This document shows, in pieces, positions 1-4,787 of a stretch of DNA of 6,925 bases (position 1 is its first letter; each line of letters begins with the position of its first letter). The translations under genes were made by a program, and so were the position numbers. The DNA comes from an uncultured Thermomicrobiales bacterium (lineage in GTDB: Bacteria; Chloroflexota; Chloroflexia; Thermomicrobiales; Thermomicrobiaceae), in the NCBI GenBank assembly GCA_937891245.1, contig CALAGB010000494.1, forward strand, positions 1 to 6,925, given 5' to 3'. The notes beneath the pieces were generated by a model, which searched no databases, was not told the DNA's origin, and saw only the letters and a program-made list of their open reading frames with translations.

Positions 1-209
1 GCCATACTCGAAACCGCGGTCGGTGCTGCTCCGGACGACTGAATCGGCGTCGGCGTCCCTTCGGCCGTCGAGGTGCCGCTTGTGCCGGCACTGGTCGATT
101 CAGTAGCAGTTGTCGGCGTCTTATCCGAGCCGCCCCCGCACGCCGCGAGGAGTCCAACCGCCGGGAGCGCCAGTGAGGCTCGCAACACGCTCCGGCGTGT
201 CAACAACAT
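1..209 (-). CDS. Lipoprotein, N-terminal part (probable binding lipoprotein, partial)
   Basis: This is the first 69 codons of an exported lipoprotein that continues past the left edge. It opens with a twin-arginine signal (T4-R5-R6-S-V-L-R), a hydrophobic stretch (residues 11-22) and a lipobox L21-A-A-C24, so Cys24 should be lipidated and the protein tethered to the outer face of the membrane. After Cys24 comes a Gly/Ser/Thr/Pro-rich linker of about 45 residues with no fold yet visible. The ATG at 209 is preferred because AGGAG (220-216) lies 6 bases upstream; an in-frame ATG at 215 would touch that site. The signal-plus-linker layout matches the family 5 binding lipoprotein at the right end of the window, so this may also be a transport binding protein, but the functional domain is outside the window. 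It diverges from the amidohydrolase gene across a 550-base regulatory region. Lipoprotein nature is well supported; function is not. Confidence 0.85.
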   Translation of the reverse strand, partial: MLLTRRSVLRASLALPAVGLLAACGGGSDKTPTTATESTSAGTSGTSTAEGTPTPIQSSGAAPTAVSSM

Positions 210-418
210 GGTCATCTCCTACCCCCTGTGTTCTCTTACGCCGAGCGTCGCGACTCAGCGCTTGCACATGCCTGCGTTCCGACGATCGGGTGACGAACCA
301 GCCGCTCAATCGGGCGCAACCGTCAGAATGAGCGCGCACAAGACGCCCGGGCAGCGTTGTTGCTGCTCGGAAGTATCGTCTCCCCGCAGACAAGCGCGAA
401 CTCGTTTTGACGTGCTCA

Positions 419-447
419 AGGCTAGCCGTTTGGAGGGCGCGTGTCAA
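419..447 (-). promoter_or_regulatory. Possible sigma-70-type promoter for the lipoprotein gene
   Basis: On the minus strand a perfect -35 box TTGACA (447-442) is followed after 17 bases by TAGCCT (424-419), a poor -10 (3 of 6 consensus bases). It would give a leader of about 200 bases before the lipoprotein start at 209. The -35 and spacing are good and the -10 is weak, so this is tentative. Confidence 0.35.
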
Positions 448-480
448 GCGCGATCATGTACGCTTAGGACATGAGCGTTC

Positions 481-511
481 AATTGTTGTGTAACGTGAAC
501 GATAACAATTC
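481..511. promoter_or_regulatory. Degenerate LacI-family operator within an inverted repeat
   Basis: Bases 493-511 (ACGTGAACGATAACAATTC) match the right half of the double operator at 3934-3952 (ACGTGAGCGCTCACAATTC) at 16 of 19 positions. The core GTGAACGATAAC (495-506) keeps the central CpG typical of LacI-family sites. The site is framed by AATTGTT (481-487) and AACAATT (504-510), giving a 30-base imperfect inverted repeat of nearly the same span as the 3921-3950 palindrome. The right arm also resembles the right half of the E. coli lac O1 operator. I infer that the LacI-family regulator in this window binds here and ties the amidohydrolase and/or the lipoprotein to the same regulon. It lies about 100 bases upstream of the mapped plus promoter, so repression would need looping, another promoter, or action on the minus promoter. 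Confidence 0.45.
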
Positions 512-554
512 ACTGATTTCGTCGGTTTCCGTTCTGCATATAGCGCATGCGGTA

Positions 555-570
555 GCGGCGTATACGCCGC
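555..570. repeat. Perfect 16-bp palindrome (possible regulator site)
   Basis: GCGGCGTATACGCCGC is a perfect 16-bp palindrome, about 40 bases upstream of the -35 box at 609. Its position suits an activator or second repressor site, but I do not recognise the protein. Chance occurrence in GC-rich DNA is possible. Confidence 0.3.
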
Positions 571-608
571 ACACGTCAGGCAGCAAGCAAGGCCGATCGC
601 AGGCGCGA

Positions 609-638
609 TTGACACGTTGTTCGAACGGCCGCTAGACT
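609..638 (+). promoter_or_regulatory. Sigma-70-type promoter of the amidohydrolase gene
   Basis: A perfect -35 TTGACA (609-614) is followed after 18 bases by TAGACT (633-638, 4 of 6 consensus bases). Transcription would start near 645 and leave a leader of about 115 bases before the ATG at 760. The spacer contains the 8-bp palindrome GTTCGAAC (619-626), which could be a regulator half-site or chance. This is the best plus-strand promoter in the region. Confidence 0.6.
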
Positions 639-663
639 GAGACGGCGCGGGCAACATACATGC

Positions 664-688
664 GCGATGCGTTAACAATACGTATCGC
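664..688 (+). other. Hairpin in the amidohydrolase 5' leader
   Basis: GCGATGCG (664-671) can pair with CGTATCGC (681-688), giving an 8-bp stem with one G-U pair and a 9-base AT-rich loop. It lies inside the predicted leader RNA. It resembles no riboswitch I know and does not mask the ribosome-binding site. A role in RNA stability or translation is only a possibility. Confidence 0.3.
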
Positions 689-759
689 ATGCACGCCGTC
701 TGTTCGGCAACGGAGCGGGCAGTGCGGCAGGGTTTCACGCTCAACGGAGGGAGCACGCG

Positions 760-1854
760 ATGTCTATTCATCATGGTGAACCGATTATCGACTGTGATAT
801 TCACCAGCGCACACGCAAGCCGGAAGATCTCTTCCCGTATTTGCCGCGGGTGTACCAGGAACGCATTCGGCTCTATACCACCGGGCTGAGCCAGCGCGCC
901 GGCTACCCGAACGGCGGCGATCGCGGTTATCGTTCCGACTCGTACCCCGATGGCGGCGGACCGGCCGGCTCCGATCTCGAACTGATGCGTCGGCAGCACC
1001 TCGACCCGAACAACGTCGAGTACGGGATCCTGCTCGGACAGGAGTACCGACCAATTCCGGCGCTGCCCGATGTCGATTACGCGGCAGCCCTATCGGCGGC
1101 CTACAACGACTGGATGATCGAGCACTGGCTGGAGAAGGAAGACCGGCTGCGCGGCGCTGCCATCGTCCCGAGCCAGGAACCAAAGCTCGCCGCCAAGGAG
1201 ATCGACCGCATCGGTGACCGGTCGGACATCGTCGGTGTACTCGTACCGAACGGCACGCATGTCCTCTACGGCAAGCGCTTCTACGACCCGATGTATGATG
1301 CCTGCGTCAACCACAACCTGCCGCTCGTCATCCATACCGGCAACGAAGGCGACGGGATGAATGGCGCCGCTTCGTATTACATCGAGAAGCGCCAAGGTCG
1401 CCCGCTCGGCTACCAGGAACACCTCGCCAGCATGATCTTCGAAGGTCTCTTCGAGCGCTACCCAACGCTCAGAGTGATGTTCGTCGAGGGTGGTTATATC
1501 TGGCTACCAACATTCCTCTGGCATATGGACGCCGACTGGAAGGCGCTCGGGAACGAGACACCCTGGGTGAAGAAGGCGCCAAGTGAGTACGTCTTCGAAC
1601 ATTGCCGCTTCACGACGCAACCGATGGAGCAGCCGGAGCCACAGCGTCGCCTGCTGACCGTCTTCGAGTGGGCCAAGGCGGAAACGACGCTCTGCTTCGC
1701 TTCCGACTACCCGCACTTCGACTACGATTCACCGGAGCAATCGCTTCCCGTCATGCCAGAAGAGTTGCGCCGGCGCGTCTTCTCTGAAAACGCCCGCGAC
1801 TTCTACGGCCTGCCGAAGCGCCAACCCGCCGAAGCGGCGGCCGTCACGGCGTAG
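760..1854 (+). CDS. Amidohydrolase-2 family metal-dependent hydrolase/decarboxylase
   Basis: The 364-residue product belongs to the amidohydrolase-2 (ACMSD / gamma-resorcylate decarboxylase / LigJ) superfamily of TIM-barrel metalloenzymes, presumably cytosolic since no signal is seen. Visible marks are the N-terminal D13-I-H15 strand, P-L-V-I-H192-T-G in mid-barrel, the segment E228-G-L-F-E-R-Y-P leading to F-V-E243-G-G, and C-F-A-S-D316-Y-P-H near the C-terminus, where D316 is the expected catalytic or metal-binding Asp. Two ligand positions differ from ACMSD: the second His of the HxH pair is Arg17, and the usual His of the HGGG motif is Glu243. I believe these changes mark a recurring subgroup. 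The ATG has a good CGGAGG site (745-750) 9 bases upstream. The reaction cannot be fixed; hydrolysis, decarboxylation or hydration of a carboxylated intermediate are all possible. The gene stands alone on its strand and converges with the LacI/RraA-like unit. Family call is firm, substrate unknown. Confidence 0.9.
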   Translation: MSIHHGEPIIDCDIHQRTRKPEDLFPYLPRVYQERIRLYTTGLSQRAGYPNGGDRGYRSDSYPDGGGPAGSDLELMRRQHLDPNNVEYGILLGQEYRPIPALPDVDYAAALSAAYNDWMIEHWLEKEDRLRGAAIVPSQEPKLAAKEIDRIGDRSDIVGVLVPNGTHVLYGKRFYDPMYDACVNHNLPLVIHTGNEGDGMNGAASYYIEKRQGRPLGYQEHLASMIFEGLFERYPTLRVMFVEGGYIWLPTFLWHMDADWKALGNETPWVKKAPSEYVFEHCRFTTQPMEQPEPQRRLLTVFEWAKAETTLCFASDYPHFDYDSPEQSLPVMPEELRRRVFSENARDFYGLPKRQPAEAAAVTA

Positions 1855-1861
1855 TCAGCCT

Positions 1862-1899
1862 TCACCCCGGTCCCTCTCCCAGAATTGGGAGAGGGGTGA
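1862..1899. repeat. Dispersed-repeat-like palindrome A (possible terminator)
   Basis: CCCTCTCCCA (1872-1881) and TGGGAGAGGG (1886-1895) form a perfect 10-bp stem with a 4-base loop. An alternative outer pairing uses TCACC (1862-1866) and GGTGA (1895-1899). The motif is of a type I know as abundant intergenic repeats in Chloroflexota and other GC-rich genomes. It starts 7 bases after the amidohydrolase stop and could act as a transcript end, but no T-tract follows, so it is not a classic intrinsic terminator. Confidence 0.6.
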
Positions 1900-1932
1900 C
1901 GTAGGGTGAGCGGGTTAACAGTCCTGCGACGT

Positions 1933-1974
1933 GCGTAGGGGATGACCAGGGCGCCATAAATGTCGCCCCTACGC
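1933..1974. repeat. Dispersed-repeat-like palindrome B (GTAGGGGCGAC type)
   Basis: GCGTAGGGG (1933-1941) and CCCCTACGC (1966-1974) are perfect 9-bp inverted arms, with inner GGGCG (1949-1953) and CGCCC (1964-1968) as an alternative stem. Read on the minus strand it begins GCGTAGGGGCGACAT, the signature of a well-known intergenic repeat class in Chloroflexota. A further partial copy, CGTAGGG, lies at 1987-1993. Repeat-like nature is a judgement from motif memory. Confidence 0.55.
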
Positions 1975-2032
1975 CCGCAGAGATTCCGTAGGGCTCCACC
2001 ATTCGCGGCGCCGAAGCGACTTTCGTCACGCG

Positions 2033-2076
2033 TCATCTCCCCTCTCCCGCGCTACGCGGAGAGGGGCCGGAGATGA
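2033..2076. repeat. Dispersed-repeat-like palindrome C (possible terminator)
   Basis: An imperfect hairpin of 44 bases: outer arms TCATCTCC (2033-2040) and GGAGATGA (2069-2076), inner arms CCTCTCC (2041-2047) and GGAGAGG (2058-2064), and a short GCG/CGC stem around the loop CTA. It lies 8 bases beyond the stop of the RraA-like gene on the minus strand and shares the CCTCTCC core with palindrome A. It may end that transcript, but there is no T-tract on either strand. Confidence 0.5.
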
Positions 2077-2084
2077 GGACCGCC

Positions 2085-2723
2085 TCAGGCCCCGCCCGCC
2101 TCGATGATCGCCCGCATGCCGAGGATGTCGGCCAGGCGCTCGTGGCGGTCGATGGCGGCGGCAATGCCCCGCTCCTTTTCTTCGATCGCTTCGACCGCCG
2201 CGACGACGGTCGCCAGATGGGCTCGCGGAATAACGATGACTCCGTCATCGTCGGCCAGGATGTAATCCCCAGGGTTGACCACCACCTCGCCAACGCTCAC
2301 CGGCACCTGGGTCAGGCCAAGTCGCCGGTTGACGCCGACGCGCGGGGTCACCTGACGTGCGAACGTCGGGAAGCCGAGCCGGATGAGCCCGCTACGATCG
2401 CGCACGGGACCGTCGACGACAATCCCCGCGAAACCGCGATCACGCGCCTCACGACCCATCAGTTCACCGAAGAGCGCACCGGCGCGGCCGTCCGATTCAC
2501 CATCGACGACGAGGACATCACCCGGCGCAGCCTCCAAGAGCGCTTTATGCACCGTGATGATGCTGCCGGGATAGCACTTCACGGTGAAGGCCGGGCCGGC
2601 CAGCTTCAATCCTGGCGTGGCGCTCTGAATGGCGGGATCGAGGACACCAAATCCCTTCTGGGCGTCGGCGGTTCCGGCCGTATCGAGCCGGCTCAAGCGT
2701 GCGACCAGATTCCCCTCTGACAT
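2085..2723 (-). CDS. RraA-like aldolase-fold protein (first copy)
   Basis: The 212-residue product belongs to the RraA-like / HMG-CHA aldolase superfamily (often misnamed dimethylmenaquinone methyltransferase). Enzyme members are divalent-metal pyruvate aldolases acting on 4-hydroxy-4-methyl-2-oxoglutarate and related acids; other members are RNase E regulators. Family marks are G43-P-A-F-T-V, P67-G-D-V-L-V-V-D-G, F85-G-E87-L and G100-I-V-V-D-G-P-V-R108-D109. E87 is exactly 20 residues before R108-D109, matching the acidic-x20-R-D pattern of active aldolases, so catalysis is plausible. The second of two tandem ATGs (2726, 2723) is preferred because GGAGG lies 4 bases upstream of it. That ribosome-binding site abuts the stop of the LacI gene, so the two genes are almost certainly cotranscribed. 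An extension upstream to 2789 would overlap the LacI coding region and lacks support. A role as RNase regulator is less likely given the catabolic neighbours. Confidence 0.88.
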   Translation of the reverse strand: MSEGNLVARLSRLDTAGTADAQKGFGVLDPAIQSATPGLKLAGPAFTVKCYPGSIITVHKALLEAAPGDVLVVDGESDGRAGALFGELMGREARDRGFAGIVVDGPVRDRSGLIRLGFPTFARQVTPRVGVNRRLGLTQVPVSVGEVVVNPGDYILADDDGVIVIPRAHLATVVAAVEAIEEKERGIAAAIDRHERLADILGMRAIIEAGGA

Positions 2724-2733
2724 CATTCCTCCC

Positions 2734-3789
2734 TTATCCGGAACATCTACACAAATCGCTGAAATCCATGCTCGCGACCGACGAGCCACGCACCAAAAGC
2801 TCAGGCTCGATGTTCAGCTGGCGGTCCTGTTCATTCGTGCCATTGAGCAGTTGGAGTAGTTCCTGCATCGCCGTGATGCCGATCAAATAGAGGGGCATCG
2901 AGACCGTCGTCAAATCGGGTGTCACCATGTCTGAGACATCCGAGCCGCCGAACCCAACAATCGCCAGGTCGCCTGGTACGTCAATCCCGTGCGTCAAGGC
3001 GTACCGCATGGCACCGATTGCCATCAGGTCGTTGGTGGCAAAAAGCGCATCGGCCTCGATCCCGCTGGTATGCGCCCGCTGCATGGCATCAAAGCCACCC
3101 CGAAACTGATTTCCGCCGCGAATCACAAGCTGTTCGTCGAACGGTAGGCCAACTCGTTCGAGGCCTGCTTGATAGCCGCGAAAGCGCGCATCATCAACCT
3201 CATTCGGAAAATTAAAACCGAGATACACGATGCGGCGGCGACCGATCGCGTAGAGATGCTCCACCGCCATGGCCGCACCACTGTCGTAACCGGTCCAGAT
3301 CACTGTGCTCGAAACTTGCGGGACGCGTCGATTGACGAGAACCACGGGCGAAAGCCCGGAGATCGCCTGTCTCAATGTCTCGTCATCGAGCCGCGAATTG
3401 CAGATGATGACGCCGTCGACCCGGTGATCGCGCAGACGTTCGAGTGCTCGCAGTTCTCGCAGCGGCTCACTGGCGGTGTGAGAGAGAAAGACGCTGTAGT
3501 CCGCCTCGTAAGCACCATCCTCGACTCCTCGCGCGATCTCCGGATAGTACGGTTGAGAGATGTTCGGAAGCACGAGACCGATCACCAGTGACTGATTTGT
3601 AACCAGGCCACGGGCGAACGAGTTGGGTCGGTAGCCGAGTTCGACTATGGCCGCGCGCACACGAGACTCCGTATCGGGGCGGATACCATCTTTGCGGTTG
3701 ATCACGCGCGAGACAGTTTGCCGCGATACGTGGGCGAGGCGAGCAACATCATCCATTGTCGGCGCTTGGTCACTGTTCGATCTCGGCAC
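2734..3789 (-). CDS. LacI-family transcriptional regulator
   Basis: The 351-residue product has the standard LacI layout. A helix-turn-helix occupies residues 12-32 (M-D-D-V-A-R-L-A, then V-S-R-Q-T-V-S-R-V-I-N), the hinge helix is R54-P-N-S-F-A-R-G-L62, and a periplasmic-binding-protein-like effector domain runs from about residue 68 to 340 (G71-L-V-L-P-N-I-S at its start, and the usual V-G-F-G-G-S-D segment late). The hinge Leu62 is the residue that inserts at the central CpG of LacI-type operators. In the recognition helix, R23-Q24 replaces the Y17-Q18 pair of E. coli LacI; the Gln is kept, which fits the GTGAGC half-site seen nearby. The start is GTG, 9 bases after an AAAGG site. It is transcribed away from the double operator at 3921-3950, so autoregulation is expected. 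The effector is probably a product or substrate of this cluster, but its identity is unknown. Confidence 0.93.
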   Translation of the reverse strand: MPRSNSDQAPTMDDVARLAHVSRQTVSRVINRKDGIRPDTESRVRAAIVELGYRPNSFARGLVTNQSLVIGLVLPNISQPYYPEIARGVEDGAYEADYSVFLSHTASEPLRELRALERLRDHRVDGVIICNSRLDDETLRQAISGLSPVVLVNRRVPQVSSTVIWTGYDSGAAMAVEHLYAIGRRRIVYLGFNFPNEVDDARFRGYQAGLERVGLPFDEQLVIRGGNQFRGGFDAMQRAHTSGIEADALFATNDLMAIGAMRYALTHGIDVPGDLAIVGFGGSDVSDMVTPDLTTVSMPLYLIGITAMQELLQLLNGTNEQDRQLNIEPELLVRGSSVASMDFSDLCRCSG

Positions 3790-3894
3790 AAAGTCTGCCT
3801 TTCGCTATGGCGCGGTACGGCACGCGTAGATCCTCGAAGTAACGATATACCGCATCGTCCGCTCTCAGATCTCGAAGCTCGGCGCCGTACTCTG

Positions 3895-3923
3895 TTGACG
3901 AACGGTCAACAAGCTGCTACATT
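3895..3923 (+). promoter_or_regulatory. Sigma-70-type promoter of the creatininase-family operon
   Basis: A -35 TTGACG (3895-3900) is followed after exactly 17 bases by the -10 TACATT (3918-3923). The double operator starts inside the -10 and covers the expected start point near 3930, the classic position for repression. The -35 is embedded in a 7-bp inverted repeat, TGTTGAC (3893-3899) and GTCAACA (3905-3911), which may be chance or a further protein site. The leader to the GTG at 4041 would be about 110 bases. Confidence 0.7.
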
Positions 3924-3950
3924 GTGAGCGCTCACGTGAGCGCTCACAAT
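3921..3950. promoter_or_regulatory. Double LacI-family operator: perfect 30-bp palindrome
   Basis: The whole stretch is a perfect 30-bp palindrome built from two abutting copies of GTGAGCGCTCAC (3924-3935 and 3936-3947). Each copy is itself a 12-bp palindrome with a central CpG, as LacI-family proteins prefer. The outer flanks ATTGT and ACAAT extend the outer half-sites so that they match the symmetric lac operator. The two centres are 12 bp apart, and a third palindrome, GCTCACGTGAGC (3930-3941), forms at the junction. It sits between the LacI-family gene and the creatininase-family gene and overlaps the start points of both predicted promoters. It is the likely binding site of the LacI-family protein encoded next to it. 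Confidence 0.88.
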
Positions 3951-3962
3951 TCCATGGTCACT

Positions 3963-3989
3963 CTAATAAGAAAGTCGCTTGATTGTCAA
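3963..3989 (-). promoter_or_regulatory. Possible promoter of the LacI-family gene, facing the operator
   Basis: On the minus strand TTGACA (3989-3984) is followed after 15 bases by TATTAG (3968-3963, 4 of 6 consensus bases). Transcription would start near 3956 and enter the double operator at once. The perfect -35 supports it; the 15-base spacing is shorter than ideal, so confidence is limited. The leader to the GTG start at 3789 would be about 170 bases. Confidence 0.4.
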
Positions 3990-4006
3990 CCTGCATCCGC
4001 AATCAA
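3979..4006 (+). other. Inverted repeat in the creatininase-operon leader
   Basis: TTGATTG (3979-3985) and CAATCAA (4000-4006) are perfect 7-bp inverted arms around 14 bases. The repeat lies in the predicted leader RNA, 34 bases before the GTG start, and overlaps the minus-strand -35. It may be a protein site or a leader hairpin; no known element is recognised. Confidence 0.25.
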
Positions 4007-4040
4007 TGCGATGTGCGACAGTAAAGGGGGCATAACCGTC

Positions 4041-4766
4041 GTGTATATGATGAGTCACCCTTGGGTCGATTTTGACGCGCTGCGCCAGCGCGCCGACCTT
4101 GTCATCATCCCGTCGGGGGCGGTCGAGGTCTATGGTCAGCATCTACCAACGGGGACCGATTCGATCGTCGTCAAGGCGATCGCTGAGCGAGTCGGAGAGA
4201 TTCTCGACGCCCCGGTCCTGCCGGTTCTTCCGGTCGGCTTTTCGCGGTCGCTCGGTGATTTCCCGGGGACACTCACGATTTCGACCGCCACACTCGCCGC
4301 CTATCTACGCGAAACGGCCGAGAGCGTCATCGGCTGGGGTGCCAAGCGGATTCTGTTCATCAACAGCCATCGCGGCAATATCGGCCCAATCGGCGAGGTG
4401 GCGCTCGAGCTGCAAGACCGGCATAACGTTCGCTGCGCTCAGGTCTTCTGGTGGGACTACGTAGCCGCACTCGGCAAAGATCTGGTTGAAACGGGACCGC
4501 ACGCGAACGGGCATGCCTCGGAGATTGGCACGTCCATCATGCTGCATCTCGCCCCAGAACTCGTCGTTCGTGACCGGATCCAGGATCAAACGCCGACATC
4601 CGGCGTTCCGTTCGCCGACATCATTCAGTACCAGGGGATGCGCGTCCGCTCGGATACCGGCGTCGTCGGCAATCCCGAAGTCGCGACAGCCGAGAAAGGT
4701 GCGGAGCTGGTCAAGCGCGGCGTCGACCGCATCATCGCGTTCGTTCAGAGCGAGTTTGGTGGGTAG
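4041..4766 (+). CDS. Creatininase-family metal-dependent amidohydrolase
   Basis: The 241-residue product fits the creatininase family (PF02633), whose members hydrolyse amide bonds in small or cyclic substrates (creatinine, formamidopyrimidines, the mycofactocin peptide) with a two-metal centre. Visible family motifs are P24-S-G-A-V-E29-V-Y-G-Q-H-L-P-x-G-T-D40, I-N-S-H110-R-G-N, and N-G-H-A-S-E161-I-G-T-S. E29, D40, H110 and E161 match expected metal ligands, but Tyr31 stands where the common E-Q-H-G motif has its metal-binding His. The start is placed at GTG 4041, 10 bases after AAAGGGGG (4023-4030). ATG codons at 4047 and 4050 are in frame but farther from that site, and an upstream GTG at 3924 lies inside the operator and before the transcript start. 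It is the first gene of a plus-strand operon, 21 bases ahead of the second RraA-like gene. True substrate unknown; creatinine itself is only one option. Length is normal for the family. Confidence 0.88.
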   Translation: MYMMSHPWVDFDALRQRADLVIIPSGAVEVYGQHLPTGTDSIVVKAIAERVGEILDAPVLPVLPVGFSRSLGDFPGTLTISTATLAAYLRETAESVIGWGAKRILFINSHRGNIGPIGEVALELQDRHNVRCAQVFWWDYVAALGKDLVETGPHANGHASEIGTSIMLHLAPELVVRDRIQDQTPTSGVPFADIIQYQGMRVRSDTGVVGNPEVATAEKGAELVKRGVDRIIAFVQSEFGG

Positions 4767-4787
4767 GGGCGAGGAGAACGGATATCG

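Larger units (their letters stand above)
210..759. other. Divergent intergenic regulatory region
   Basis: These 550 bases separate the minus-strand lipoprotein from the plus-strand amidohydrolase, and I find no convincing gene in them. They hold a plus promoter, a weaker minus promoter, a degenerate LacI-type operator, a 16-bp perfect palindrome and a 5'-leader hairpin, each listed separately. Positions 347-370 also form a 9-bp hairpin around a GTTGTT loop, with one G-T pair. TCATGT (454-459) and ACATGA (469-474) form another short inverted repeat. The region is long for a simple divergent spacer, which suggests regulation by more than one factor, though that is inference. Confidence 0.6.

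Noticed and set aside
471..635. Possible 54-residue small protein starting at the ATG at 471
   Set aside because: Only a weak TAGGA one base before the ATG, no recognisable product, and it runs through the putative operator and the -35/-10 region.
454..999. Minus-strand 181-codon open frame spanning the regulatory region
   Set aside because: It overlaps the start of the amidohydrolase antisense and covers promoter elements; no ribosome-binding site or family resemblance.
1872..1895. Classic Rho-independent terminator after the amidohydrolase
   Set aside because: The stem is strong but no T-tract follows on either strand, and the motif looks like a dispersed repeat.
2073..2720. Plus-strand 215-codon open frame
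   Set aside because: It is antisense to the first RraA-like gene, which has clear family motifs and a ribosome-binding site; the product resembles no family.
3921..3950. CRISPR-like or tandem-repeat array
   Set aside because: Only two 12-bp units without spacers; position over promoter start points fits an operator.
3924..4040. Upstream extension of the creatininase-family protein to the GTG at 3924
   Set aside because: That codon lies inside the operator and before the predicted transcript start; the extra residues match no family N-terminus.
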